Shown piece by piece: positions 37,071 through 45,848 of a DNA stretch of 64,000 nt. Position 1 is the first letter of the stretch, and every line of letters begins with the position of its first letter. The DNA is from Sulfuritalea sp. (GTDB lineage: Bacteria; Pseudomonadota; Gammaproteobacteria; Burkholderiales; Rhodocyclaceae), in assembly GCA_023229685.1 (NCBI GenBank), contig JALNYT010000010.1, positions 51,454 through 115,453 of the forward strand, given 5' to 3'. The notes beneath the pieces were generated by a model. It was not told the origin of the DNA. It saw nothing but the letters and a program-made list of their open reading frames with translations, and made no database searches. Both the position numbers and the translations under genes were made by a program.

Positions 37071-37868
37071 ATGGATTCAACCGAAATCAGGGTGGCCGTG
37101 CTGGAAACGCTGAAATCGATAGCACCCGAACTGGATGTCGGCTGCCTCAAGCCGGATCAGCCCTTGCGTCATCAGGTCGACCTGGATTCGATGGACTGGC
37201 TCAACGTCATTGCCGGACTCCACGAAAAACTGCATGTCGACATTGCAGAAAGCGACTACGGCAGACTTTCCACGCTGGATGCAATCGTCGCCTGTGTCGC
37301 CTCGACTCTCTCCGCGCCCGGTGCCCGGGCAGGTCATATGGTGGGCACCGATCTCGCGAAATTTATCCGTACCCATAAGCTGTTGGACGGCAGGCAGGTC
37401 TGCGTGCGCCCGATTCATGCAGAGGATGCGCAAATGGAGGCTGACTTCGTTCGACATTTGTCGAGAGACTCGCGCTACGAGCGCTTCATGGTCAGCATGA
37501 ATGAACTTCCTCCGGCCAAGTTGAAATACCTGACCGAAGTGGATTACGAGCACCACATGGCGCTGGTGGCCACGGAGACTCGCGACGGCAAGGAAGTCGA
37601 GGTGGGAGTTGCGCGCTACGTGATTGCGCCGGCCACCACCCGATGCGAGTTTGCGATCGCCGTGGATGATGCGTGGCAGGGTTCCGGTCTGGCCGGCAGC
37701 CTGATGGCAGACCTTATGGATATCGCGCGGGATCGAGGCGTGACCGAGATGGAGGGTTTTGTCCTCGCGGTCAATCACAAGATGCTGAAGTTTGCGCGCC
37801 AACTGGGATTCAGTCTGCATCGCGATCCGGACGACCGTGAGACGGTCCACGTAGTGCGCACACTTTGA
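37071..37868 (+). CDS. Acyl-carrier-protein domain fused to a GNAT acetyltransferase
   Basis: A 265-residue two-domain protein. Residues 1-80 form an acyl-carrier domain with the phosphopantetheine-attachment serine S40 in VDLDSMDWL and a typical second half (HEKLHVDIAESD). Residues ~105-265 form a GNAT domain like that of Pat-type protein acetyltransferases (VRPIHAEDAQMEADFV, SRYERFM, acetyl-CoA site DAWQGSGLAGSL). ATG 37071 follows GAAGATCAAA; the gap to meaB is 35 bases, so co-transcription is likely. The fusion could transfer an acyl group from its own carrier domain, or regulate CoA enzymes by acylation; both are speculative. Confidence 0.83.
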   Translation: MDSTEIRVAVLETLKSIAPELDVGCLKPDQPLRHQVDLDSMDWLNVIAGLHEKLHVDIAESDYGRLSTLDAIVACVASTLSAPGARAGHMVGTDLAKFIRTHKLLDGRQVCVRPIHAEDAQMEADFVRHLSRDSRYERFMVSMNELPPAKLKYLTEVDYEHHMALVATETRDGKEVEVGVARYVIAPATTRCEFAIAVDDAWQGSGLAGSLMADLMDIARDRGVTEMEGFVLAVNHKMLKFARQLGFSLHRDPDDRETVHVVRTL

Positions 37869-37939
37869 GCGTTGACAGTCGGCGGACCATGCTCGATCCC
37901 GCAGATTCTTCGGTGGATTGCCGAGTCCAGACGCAAGAA

Positions 37940-37957
37940 CGGGGACCGCAGTCCCCG
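37940..37957. terminator. Bidirectional terminator hairpin between convergent genes
   Basis: CGGGGAC-CGCA-GTCCCCG is a perfect 7-bp stem with a tetraloop, located between the stops of the ACP-GNAT gene (plus) and the dodecin gene (minus), followed by CTT on the plus strand and preceded by A-rich bases on the other side. Confidence 0.6.
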
Positions 37958-37982
37958 CTTGCACGACCCTGATCGTACGTGC

Positions 37983-38210
37983 TCAGTCTTCGTACTTGAA
38001 CGACATGGAAACACGTGCCCGATAAGCCACGACCTTGCCGTTATCCAGTTTCATGTCCAGCTTGGTGATTTCCGCGACACGCAGGTCGCGCAGGCTCTTG
38101 GCGGCTGATTCGACAGCCGCACGGGCGGCATCTTCCCAGGAAGTGGGGCTGGAACCTACAACCTCGACGATTTTATAAACCTGATTCTCATCCTTTGACT
38201 TCTTTGCCAT
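37983..38210 (-). CDS. Dodecin (flavin-storage protein)
   Basis: A 75-residue dodecin. The core QVYKIVEVVGSSPTSWEDA and the ending KVVAYRARVSMSFKYE match the family, which forms dodecamers that bind FMN or riboflavin derivatives. ATG 38210 has GGAGGTGACC directly upstream, so the longer frame is not used. Free flavin buffering would suit a region rich in flavoproteins, but the gene is monocistronic. Confidence 0.92.
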   Translation of the reverse strand: MAKKSKDENQVYKIVEVVGSSPTSWEDAARAAVESAAKSLRDLRVAEITKLDMKLDNGKVVAYRARVSMSFKYED

Positions 38211-38365
38211 GGTCACCTCCGATGAAATATGGGTTAGGCCGATTTCTGCGATCAGCAAATCCATCATAGCCCAATCAGCCACAACAGCGGTAAACGGATA
38301 GGCGCCTGTCCCCGATGCTCCGGTGGTTTCATTCACCCGTCGTGATGGGTTGATGCCGGGCGGCT

Positions 38366-38836
38366 TCAGCGGTGTTCGGGAAATACTTTCTGCAGAAGCG
38401 CGAGAAACATTTCGCGTTCGGTATCGCTGAAATTCCTGACCAGCCGGCTTTCGTGTTGAGTGACCTGACGCTTGAGTTTGCGTAGCAGTGCGCTGCCCTC
38501 GGCCGTCAAGCGGATGGCATTGGCGCGGCGGTCGTGCAAGGCTGCCCGTCGTTCGACCAGGCCGCGCCGCTCGAGATTGTCGATGACCGTTACCACCGTT
38601 GAACGATCCAGATGGGTGGCTCGGGCAAGATCGCTTTGCTTGAGGTCGGGATTGGCCTCAATGATGACGAGAGCGCCAAACAGGCCCGGCGTGACATCAT
38701 GTTCTCCCAGGCCTTGGGCAAAATCGCGGAACAGGGCGATTTGTGCCATGCGGAGCTGGTAACCAATCAAGCCAGGCAAGACCCCGAGGTCGAGCCGTGC
38801 ATTCTTGGATTTTTCTGGTGTTTTGGCAGGAGTCAT
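38366..38836 (-). CDS. MarR-family transcriptional regulator
   Basis: A 156-residue winged-helix regulator with the MarR core: DLARATHLDRSTVVTVID as recognition region, ERRGLVERR, then the basic wing HDRRANAIRLT. Effector and targets are unknown. It sits between the dodecin gene and the relic of a phosphoesterase, on the same strand as the phenol operon. MarR regulators often respond to aromatic acids or their CoA esters, so a role in aromatic metabolism is possible. Confidence 0.88.
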   Translation of the reverse strand: MTPAKTPEKSKNARLDLGVLPGLIGYQLRMAQIALFRDFAQGLGEHDVTPGLFGALVIIEANPDLKQSDLARATHLDRSTVVTVIDNLERRGLVERRAALHDRRANAIRLTAEGSALLRKLKRQVTQHESRLVRNFSDTEREMFLALLQKVFPEHR

Positions 38837-38928
38837 CTGGGTTGATCAGGTGGGCCTCAAATAAGCCGCTTCACAGTTTGAGTGCGGGGTTAATCCCATT
38901 AGCGCTACAGGGCGATTATAGATGGAAA

Positions 38929-39189
38929 TCAAATGATTGGAAGTTCACTCCTCAGATCTGGAGAAAGCTCCTGTGCGTGCCGTCGAGTACGGGGGCAGGT
39001 CACCACCACCCGGCGCGAATCCTCACCACGGCTGACCCAATCGCCGAGATGAACCCCCTGTTTGCGTCACGCTGCCCGCCGGCGCGAGTCGGTCGCGATG
39101 CGGTCATGCATCGCGGCAAGCAGATCAGGGCGACCGTGAATGTCACCGATGGCGTAGATGACCGTATCCGGCGGTGTCTGGATGGTCAT
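38929..39189 (-). pseudogene. Decayed metallophosphoesterase (Ser/Thr phosphatase-type) fragment
   Basis: Reading from ATG 39189, a short frame gives the metal-binding N-terminus of a calcineurin-like phosphatase (VIYAIGDIHGRPDLLAAM) and stops at TGA 39067-39069. In the same frame after the stop, GVHLGDWVSRGEDSRRVV matches the second family motif (usually GDYVDRGPDSRGV), after which similarity is lost and another TGA follows at 38929-38931. The gene therefore has a premature stop, a small internal deletion and no C-terminal half. It starts 11 bases beyond the end of the FMN-binding gene, so it is probably an eroded last gene of that operon. Confidence 0.75.
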
Positions 39190-39199
39190 TCGCCGAAAT

Positions 39200-39670
39200 T
39201 CACTTGAAGTCGCGCATCTCGGCGTAGATCGCCTGTTCCATTTTCAGCATGGCCTCGCGTTGCTCGGCCGGCCATTCATACGCCAATGCCGTGGTCGTGA
39301 CGCCGGGCCACGACTGGTCCTTGGCACCCATGGCATCCATTTCCCAGAGCATGATCGTGACAGGTGCCGCGGCTTGGATGCGTTCCTTGATCTGGCGTGC
39401 CTTGCCCTTGACCAGGAAACTGATGTCGCCCGGGCCAATGACCTGGATAGTCACCTGGCCGCTGTGCTGCAGGTTTTCCATGGACGAACTGCCGAGGTCG
39501 ACGCCGAAGCGCAGGCGCATGGCATCCATCGCCACGACCCAGGTATAGGCGGAACCCGCATAACCGTCGGCGCCCGTGGTAAGCATCAAGGCCGGTGCGC
39601 CGGGGCGCAGGTAGTCGATCAGCCTTTGCGCAAGGACGGGACTGCCGCCAGTCGATCCGCTGCCCGCCAT
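39200..39670 (-). CDS. Pyridoxamine-5'-phosphate-oxidase-like FMN-binding protein
   Basis: A 156-residue protein resembling the split-barrel PNPOx-like family (RPGAPALMLTTGADGYAGSAYTWVVAMD, MLWEMDAMGAKDQSWPG). The ATG at 39670 gives the conserved length; the upstream extension is arginine-rich and overlaps the Nudix gene. No exact function can be named; such proteins bind FMN or F420 or heme. It is 7 bases behind the Nudix gene, near the end of the phenol operon. Confidence 0.65.
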   Translation of the reverse strand: MAGSGSTGGSPVLAQRLIDYLRPGAPALMLTTGADGYAGSAYTWVVAMDAMRLRFGVDLGSSSMENLQHSGQVTIQVIGPGDISFLVKGKARQIKERIQAAAPVTIMLWEMDAMGAKDQSWPGVTTTALAYEWPAEQREAMLKMEQAIYAEMRDFK

Positions 39671-39677
39671 GTTGCAG

Positions 39678-40202
39678 TCAGCCGCCTGTCCCCGCCCGCC
39701 ACGGCGCGGTGACGTCGAGGATGACCTGATGCAGCCAGCGGTCGGTTGCGGTTCCTGCCACCGGCGCCTTCTGCGGCGGCAATTGGCCGGGAGAAAACAG
39801 TCCGACCTCGCTGGCGTCGTCACCGGCGACCGGGCGTCCGCCGCTCGAATGGGCACGATAGGCGACAATCAGCACATCGACATCGGCCTGGGAATACACG
39901 CCGGCCAATTCATCCAGCACGATTTCCAGGCCGCACTCCTCGCGCGCCTCGCGTATCACTGCCTCGGGTACCGACTCGCCGGTTTCGACGTATCCGGCGG
40001 GTGGCGCCCAATAGTTCGCGAGAGGCGGATCGCGGCGGCGTATCAGCACCAGCTGCTGCTCGTGCTCGATCACGGCCATTGCCACCGGTGCCGGATTCCG
40101 ATAGGCGATGAAGCCGCAGGCCGGGCATTGTTCGCGCGGACGTTCAGCGATGCTGGCAACTACCATGCGTGACCCGCACTGGCTGCAGTGCCGCGTCGTC
40201 AT
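39678..40202 (-). CDS. Nudix hydrolase with N-terminal zinc ribbon
   Basis: A 174-residue hydrolase. A CxxC...CxxC zinc ribbon (CSQCGS and CPACGF) precedes a complete Nudix box (GYVETGESVPEAVIREAREECGL split as G-x5-E-x7-REAREECG). This layout is that of NADH-pyrophosphatase-like and ADP-ribose-pyrophosphatase-like enzymes. It lies 41 bases after UbiX on the same strand. The substrate is not evident; cleaning up a nucleotide or CoA by-product of the pathway is possible. Confidence 0.87.
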   Translation of the reverse strand: MTTRHCSQCGSRMVVASIAERPREQCPACGFIAYRNPAPVAMAVIEHEQQLVLIRRRDPPLANYWAPPAGYVETGESVPEAVIREAREECGLEIVLDELAGVYSQADVDVLIVAYRAHSSGGRPVAGDDASEVGLFSPGQLPPQKAPVAGTATDRWLHQVILDVTAPWRAGTGG

Positions 40203-40243
40203 TCAGGCCTGATCCCGAAGTTCACGCGGTCCCCGTCGCGACA

Positions 40244-40837
40244 TTACGATGTCTTTTTGGCGCGTTCGCGTTCTTCATTGCCGGTCCAGCGCTTGAACAG
40301 GTCGAGTTCCACGCCCAGATCGAATTGATCGAGCGCCTTGTTGACCGACTGATTGATGATGTCGTCGAGCGTTTTCGGCTGATGATAGAAAGCCGGCAAT
40401 GGTGGTACCAGCACCGCGCCGATTTCGGTCACCTGCGTCATCAGTCGCAGATGACCGAGGTGCAAGGGGGTCTCGCGAATCATCAGCACCAGCTTGCGCC
40501 GCTCTTTCAGGGTGACATCGGCGGCGCGGATCAACAGGTTGGTATTGAACGAGTTGGCCAGTGCCGAAAGCGTCTTGATCGAACACGGTGCGATCACCAT
40601 GCCGTCGTGCCTGAAAGACCCGGAAGAGATACAGGCGCCGACGTCATTGACATCGTGCACATAGCTCGCCAGTTTCTTGACGGCATCGATCGTGTAGTCG
40701 GTCTCGTAGACAATCGTGCGCTTGGCGGAATCCGACATTACCAGGTGCGTTTCCACCCCGACCTGTTTCAGCACCTCCAGAATCCTTATTCCATAGATGG
40801 CGCCGCTGGCCCCGGAGATGCCGACTACCAGTTTCAT
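40244..40837 (-). CDS. UbiX-type flavin prenyltransferase
   Basis: A 197-residue member of the UbiX/Pad1 family, which joins a dimethylallyl group to FMN to make prenylated FMN, the cofactor of UbiD decarboxylases/carboxylases. Motifs: VVGISGASGAIYG at the N-terminus, the SSGSFRHDGMVIAPCS loop, and RETPLHLGHLRLM. A dedicated UbiX in the phenol operon indicates that the UbiD-like protein at 43071-44648 uses prenylated FMN. Confidence 0.92.
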   Translation of the reverse strand: MKLVVGISGASGAIYGIRILEVLKQVGVETHLVMSDSAKRTIVYETDYTIDAVKKLASYVHDVNDVGACISSGSFRHDGMVIAPCSIKTLSALANSFNTNLLIRAADVTLKERRKLVLMIRETPLHLGHLRLMTQVTEIGAVLVPPLPAFYHQPKTLDDIINQSVNKALDQFDLGVELDLFKRWTGNEERERAKKTS

Positions 40838-41025
40838 TGTCTTGTCCTTGTTTCAGATTGGGGCCCACACGGTCTGCACCATGGCTGGCCGTTCAAGTAT
40901 CGCCGTCGCGCCATCCGCTACGGCGAGGAGAGCGTTTCTTGCTCGACCGCCTTGTAGCGCAGTTGCTTCATCAGCGCCGACTTTCACCACCGACGGGCAC
41001 ATTGTTTCACGCCTGTCGATGCTTG

Positions 41026-41733
41026 TCAGTGCCCGCCACCTTGCGCCGGCGGTTGAAGATGCTCATGGTGCTGCATTTCGGTCGATTCGATCACCGGGAA
41101 TCCGGCAGCCTCCAGCGCGGCCGCGACGTTGTGCCCTGCGTCGGCATGAAAGCGGAGGATGACCTTCTTCTCCGGATAACCCCATTCCGTCTGGGTATCC
41201 TGGCGCCCAATCGGATACACAGCTTGCAGCACTGCCCCCGCCGCTTCGACGACGTCGACAATCCGCCCGAGCACACCGGGGCCCAGCCGGATGGGCGCCA
41301 AGGTAACACCGCTGCGGCGTTCCCATGCGCCCAGGCAGTGCGCGGCCAGCTGAAATATCTCGTTGGCAGAAATTACCCCCACCACCTGCTCCTTTTCCAT
41401 GACCGGGAGCTGCGCCACACCGAGTTCCTGGCCTTTCTGCAGGCAATGCTCCATGGTGTCGTCCGCATGGACTGTCGCCGGGTTGCGGACCATGATGTCG
41501 CGCACCTTGAGGCGGGTGACGAAGAAGTTGAACTCGTCCGTACTCTGCGTGCGCAGCACGAAACTGCCCATGCGCAGCAGGTTGGCGCGGGTTACCAGTC
41601 CGCGCAGCTTGCCGTTGTCAACCACGGGCAAGGCGTGCAGATTATTTTCACTGAGGATTCGCTTTGCCTCCGACACGAGCGTATCGCTCGGGATGACCGT
41701 CGGGTTTGCCTGCATCCAGTTGCGCACCATCAT
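41026..41733 (-). CDS. ppsC: Phenylphosphate synthase subunit C (two CBS domains)
   Basis: A 235-residue protein with two CBS domains (WMQANPTVIPSDTLVSEA and DIMVRNPATVHADDTMEH) and a C-terminal ACT-like stretch ending in a glutamine/histidine-rich tail. In Thauera phenylphosphate synthase the third subunit is a ~24 kDa CBS protein that stimulates the PpsA/PpsB reaction; size, domains and operon position all agree. The starting ATG is at 41733, 25 bases after the Tm-1-like gene. Confidence 0.82.
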   Translation of the reverse strand: MMVRNWMQANPTVIPSDTLVSEAKRILSENNLHALPVVDNGKLRGLVTRANLLRMGSFVLRTQSTDEFNFFVTRLKVRDIMVRNPATVHADDTMEHCLQKGQELGVAQLPVMEKEQVVGVISANEIFQLAAHCLGAWERRSGVTLAPIRLGPGVLGRIVDVVEAAGAVLQAVYPIGRQDTQTEWGYPEKKVILRFHADAGHNVAAALEAAGFPVIESTEMQHHEHLQPPAQGGGH

Positions 41734-41758
41734 GACTGTCTCTCCTTAGTGTTGTCGC

Positions 41759-43018
41759 TCATGTCTCTGCCGTCTCATGCACCGTCGTTGTCTCATGCAG
41801 GCGAACGAACTCGTCGACCGCGACACGGGCGAATTCCGGGGTGTACAGGTGCAGATCGACCTCCTTGACCCGGGAAGGATCGTCGAGCTTTTCCTTCAGC
41901 CGGGCGACAAACGCGGCATCGGCAACGGGGTCGTAGATGGGCCGTCCTTCCTTGTCCAGCGACGACCAGCCCTTGAGCGGTATAAGGAAGGTCCACGGGC
42001 CCTTGGCTCGATTGAGTCGCTCGGCAATCACGTCGGCTGCCTGGCGCAGCTCATCGGCGGTGGTACGCACCTGGACGCGCAATGCGTCCTGCACGTACTG
42101 CACGCGGTCCTTGGTTCGTTCCAGCATGTCGGCGCGGCCGCCATAGGAAAGTATGTCGAGTCCGCAAGGCGCCAGCACCATCGGAATGCCGGTTTCCACG
42201 GCAGCCATCAGCCGGTCCGGTCCCGGATCGCGGTTGCCCTTGAACAGGTGTTCCATGATGCCGCCGGTGCAGATGTCGAGCACTCCGTGAAAGGCGCCAT
42301 CGCGGATCATCTCCTCCATCGCCTTGTCGCCCTTGCCCTGGGCGTGACAGACGATGGGGGTGAAACCCGCTTCCTCCAGCATGCCGATCGCCGTCTGCAC
42401 GGCCATCTCGCCGAAACCGAACGAGGAGATGGCGACGCAGGGCTTGTCGAAAGTGATGTTCGTACCCTGGGTCATCTCGACCATGCCGCAGATGGCGCCG
42501 ACCGCATTGATGATCTGCGCCTTGAGCAGCGGATTCATCTTGACGATGTCGAGCACGGTGTGATGCATGGTGATATCGCGCGTACCGACGTATTTGTCGA
42601 TGTAGGCGGGGTGCGCCGCCATCGGCGAAGCCATCAGCTTGGGCATGCCGAACGGCAGTTGCTTCATGATCGACGTGGCCACCAGCGTGGCGGTGCCGCC
42701 GCCGATGCCGATGATGCCGTGCACCCGTCCCTCCGCCAGCAGATCCTGGACGATCGCCGCAGCGCCCCTGATCTGGTTGTTGGTGGCGGTATCGCGGTCG
42801 GACCGGTATTTCTCGCGCACCACTTCGATGGACAGTCCGCCGCGCTTTGCCACGTCTTCGGTGCGAATGTCGCCGGGGAAGGGCGGCGGCTCCTCCATGC
42901 TGAAATCGAGCAGGATCGGCTGGTGGCCGCGGTCGGCAATCAGTTGCTTGACGAAGACGATGTCTTCGCCACGGGTGTCCAGGTTGCAGACGATGACGAT
43001 GCCTTTTTTGGAATTCAT
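41759..43018 (-). CDS. Tm-1-like / UPF0261 family protein
   Basis: A 419-residue protein of the Tm-1-like ATP-binding family (UPF0261). N-terminal KGIVIVCNLDTRGEDIVFVK, the glycine-rich IGIGGGTATLVAT loop, the MAAHPAYIDKYVGTRDITMH block and a C-terminal FLIPLKGWSSLDKEG motif are family hallmarks. The C-terminal half resembles PEP-mutase/TIM-barrel enzymes in plant Tm-1 homologues. No bacterial reaction is established. Here it sits between the UbiD-like carboxylase and PpsC, where the classical phenol operons encode other carboxylase subunits, making a role in the phenylphosphate step plausible. Confidence 0.83.
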   Translation of the reverse strand: MNSKKGIVIVCNLDTRGEDIVFVKQLIADRGHQPILLDFSMEEPPPFPGDIRTEDVAKRGGLSIEVVREKYRSDRDTATNNQIRGAAAIVQDLLAEGRVHGIIGIGGGTATLVATSIMKQLPFGMPKLMASPMAAHPAYIDKYVGTRDITMHHTVLDIVKMNPLLKAQIINAVGAICGMVEMTQGTNITFDKPCVAISSFGFGEMAVQTAIGMLEEAGFTPIVCHAQGKGDKAMEEMIRDGAFHGVLDICTGGIMEHLFKGNRDPGPDRLMAAVETGIPMVLAPCGLDILSYGGRADMLERTKDRVQYVQDALRVQVRTTADELRQAADVIAERLNRAKGPWTFLIPLKGWSSLDKEGRPIYDPVADAAFVARLKEKLDDPSRVKEVDLHLYTPEFARVAVDEFVRLHETTTVHETAET

Positions 43019-43070
43019 TTTCACTGTCGGGTTGCAGCGCCGGCAGGCGAGTCTGCCTGCCGGCACCGGT

Positions 43071-44648
43071 TCACTTGCGGCCCTTGGCTTTCTTCGCCTC
43101 CGGTTTGGCCTTCTTCGCCTCCGGCTGGGCTTTTTGCGCTTGCGGCTTGGTCTTCTTCACTTCCGGTCGTGTCAGCCGGTTGATCATTCCGGCCACCGGG
43201 CTGGTACCCGGGAAGCCGTATTCGTTCCAGCGGTCGGAGACCTTCTGCAATACCGTCCGGTCCATGAATATCTCGTTGGGCTTGTTGGCCCACTCGTAAG
43301 GCGTACACGCGTCGAGAATGATGCGGCTGGTGATGTCGCGCGCCTCGATCGGCAATCCCGGATCCAACGGCGTGGAGCGGCCGCGGTCGATGATCTGGGC
43401 CGAACGCTTCGGGTCGAAGCGGGTGGCCAGCGCCCACCAGACGCGGTCCCAGTCGTCGGCCTCGATGTCGTGATCGACCACGATGACGCCCTTGACGCCA
43501 TAGTGACCGGTGGTGGTGGAGATCACGGCATTGCCGACGTGATTGGAGTGCCCCGGATACATCTGCTTGACCGAGACCACGACCCAGAAGCGGCCGCAGG
43601 CTTCGGGCGGGATATACACGCTCTGGATGCCCGGCACCTTCATGGTTTCGAGGTCATGCCACAAGGTGGCGGTGCGGTTCAGCGACTGGATCATGTGGAT
43701 GTCGTTGATCGGCTTGCCCACGGTCGTCGCCCACATCACCGGCTTGTTGCGATGCAGGATGCGGGCGATGCGCAGCACCGGCTTGGGATAGTCCTTGCCC
43801 TTGTTGCCGGAGTAGTAGCCGGTGTATTCGCCGAAGGGGCCCTCGTCCATCAATTCGTTGGGGTCGATCCAGCCCTCGGCGATGATCTCGGCATTGGCCG
43901 GCAGGGTCAGCCCGGTCAGGTCCGACTTGAACACCCTGACCGGCTTGCCGCGCAGCGAGCCAGCCACTTCGTATTCATCCACCTGCGCGCTGACCAGCGT
44001 CGAGCCGGCGAGGAACAGTACCGGATCGGTACCGACCACATATGCGGCGGGCATCAGTTCGCCGCGTTCCTGGTACTTCTTCATGTGCATGTCGCCATGC
44101 TTGCCCTTGATGATCTGCGAGCCCAGGATGTTCTTGCCCAGCACCTGGGCGCGATAGGTACCGAGATTGGTCCAGCCGGTGTCCGGGTCCTGGGTCACCA
44201 GGAAGCCGGAAGTGACAAAAAAGCGCCCGCCATCGTCGGGATAGAACCAGGGCGAGGGGAACATTTCGATATCGACGTCATCGCCCTCGATGATGTTCTC
44301 CTTCACCTCCGGATTGTCCACAAACACCGGCTTGACCATGGTCTTGGTGGTCAGTTCCATCCACTTCTTGGAGAGCTGGCTCATCGACAGCGAGGGGTCC
44401 TGCTCCAGCGCAATCGCCAGCCGCCGCGAGGTGGTAAAGGCGCTGGTGAATACCGGAATGTCGTAGCCCTTGACGTTTTCGTAGAGCAGCGCCGGTCCCT
44501 TCTGTTCCTCATTGACCTTCGAGACATGGCAGAGCTCGAATTTCCAGTCCACCTCGGCCTTGACGCGATGCAACTCGCCGTTGAGCTCGAGGGCGGCGAT
44601 GTAGCTGCGGATATCGTCGATGGGTTTTGCTTTCGCTGGTGCTTTCAT
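43071..44648 (-). CDS. UbiD-family carboxylase (phenylphosphate carboxylase candidate)
   Basis: A 525-residue UbiD enzyme using prenylated FMN. The catalytic arginine/glutamate set is present: R166 in NLGTYRAQV, E269 and E274 in DEGPFGEYTG. Phenylphosphate carboxylase of Thauera uses two UbiD-like subunits plus two small subunits; only this UbiD gene is present here. The last ~30 residues form an unusual Lys/Ala-rich tail with repeated KKAKPEA units. Operon position directly after ppsB supports carboxylation of phenylphosphate to 4-hydroxybenzoate, although other phenolic substrates cannot be excluded. Confidence 0.88.
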   Translation of the reverse strand: MKAPAKAKPIDDIRSYIAALELNGELHRVKAEVDWKFELCHVSKVNEEQKGPALLYENVKGYDIPVFTSAFTTSRRLAIALEQDPSLSMSQLSKKWMELTTKTMVKPVFVDNPEVKENIIEGDDVDIEMFPSPWFYPDDGGRFFVTSGFLVTQDPDTGWTNLGTYRAQVLGKNILGSQIIKGKHGDMHMKKYQERGELMPAAYVVGTDPVLFLAGSTLVSAQVDEYEVAGSLRGKPVRVFKSDLTGLTLPANAEIIAEGWIDPNELMDEGPFGEYTGYYSGNKGKDYPKPVLRIARILHRNKPVMWATTVGKPINDIHMIQSLNRTATLWHDLETMKVPGIQSVYIPPEACGRFWVVVSVKQMYPGHSNHVGNAVISTTTGHYGVKGVIVVDHDIEADDWDRVWWALATRFDPKRSAQIIDRGRSTPLDPGLPIEARDITSRIILDACTPYEWANKPNEIFMDRTVLQKVSDRWNEYGFPGTSPVAGMINRLTRPEVKKTKPQAQKAQPEAKKAKPEAKKAKGRK

Positions 44649-44699
44649 TTTCGCTCCGTAGTAGTTCAGGTTTTGTGGGTGAAATCGAATCGTTGCTGC

Positions 44700-45782
44700 C
44701 TAGCTGACCTTCTTGCCGGTCAGCAAACTGGAAAGGATGTAATCCATCGCTGAAGCGCTGCCGGATGACACCGGAGCCTGCTGCTTGTTGCTCCAGACTG
44801 TCTCCGGTCGGGCTTGCAGGATGAAGACGTTGCCGCCGGCGGGAAGATCCTTGTCGATCGCCCATTCGATATCCATCGGGCGGCCGTAATGCTTTTCGAT
44901 CTGCTTGCCCATCCACGCCAGTTCGGTGACTTCATCGTCGATGATCGACTGCACCTTCTGACGCTCGAAGGGAACCTCGGTGGCAATGGACTTCTGCTCC
45001 TTCAGATCGACCGTGTAGGCGATCTCCTTGGTGGAGATGGTGCGCTCCATGATGTCGAGCGCGACCTTGTTGACCACGAAGTGGTCGGGCGTCACCTCGC
45101 CGGAAACCACCGATTCGCCAAATCCGAAATTCGAGTCGATGACGATCACCGAGCGATCGCCGTTGGTCGGATGGATGGTGAACATCACGCCGGCGGAAAA
45201 CGAATTGGCCATCTTCTGGATGCCGACGCTGATGGCTACCTGCTCGTGGGGAAACCCCATCTTCATGCGATAGGCGATGGCGCGACCCGTGTACAGGCTG
45301 GAGATGCAGCGTCGCACATGGTGCATCACCTCGTCGATGCCGCGAATCCACAGATAGGTATCCTGCTGACCCGCAAAACTTGCGCCGGGCAGGTCCTCGG
45401 CCGTGGCGCTGGAACGCACCGCGACCGGGACCGCCGGAACACCACAACGTACCGACAACTTGCGATAGGACTCGGCAACCAGATCCTCAAGCTCGATGGA
45501 GATCGGACGCGACTCGATCATCTCGCGGATGGCTACGGAGGCCTCTTCGAGCTTGTCCATATCCTCGTGATCCAGCCCTTTGAGAAGACCGGTCACTGCG
45601 GGTTGGATACCGGCTTCGCGCATGAACTGCGCATAGCCGTGAGTCGTCAGGGCAAACCCTGGCGGCACCCGCACCCCCGCGTTGATGAGTTCGCCGAGAG
45701 AGGAGCATTTGCCCCCCACCAGGGCGACGGAGTTCTTGTTGCACTCCTCGAACCAGCACACTTTCGGCATTGCGCTATCCAT
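44700..45782 (-). CDS. ppsB: Phenylphosphate synthase subunit B (PEP-synthase N-terminal-like ATP-binding subunit)
   Basis: A ~360-residue protein matching the ATP-grasp N-terminal third of PEP synthase (LVGGKCSSLGELINAGVRVP, VRSSATAEDLPGASFAGQQ, VFILQARPETVW). In phenylphosphate synthase the separate ~40 kDa PpsB supplies this ATP-binding part. I prefer ATG 45782, which has GGAGG 5 bases upstream; ATGs at 45794 and 45827 are alternatives. It follows ppsA by 66 bases and precedes the UbiD gene by 51. Confidence 0.88.
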   Translation of the reverse strand: MDSAMPKVCWFEECNKNSVALVGGKCSSLGELINAGVRVPPGFALTTHGYAQFMREAGIQPAVTGLLKGLDHEDMDKLEEASVAIREMIESRPISIELEDLVAESYRKLSVRCGVPAVPVAVRSSATAEDLPGASFAGQQDTYLWIRGIDEVMHHVRRCISSLYTGRAIAYRMKMGFPHEQVAISVGIQKMANSFSAGVMFTIHPTNGDRSVIVIDSNFGFGESVVSGEVTPDHFVVNKVALDIMERTISTKEIAYTVDLKEQKSIATEVPFERQKVQSIIDDEVTELAWMGKQIEKHYGRPMDIEWAIDKDLPAGGNVFILQARPETVWSNKQQAPVSSGSASAMDYILSSLLTGKKVS

Positions 45783-45848
45783 CCCGGCCTCCATGCGAAT
45801 CCTGCCAATTGCCAAAGCGCTTCCCATTGTCGGTACCCTTCCCCGGCA

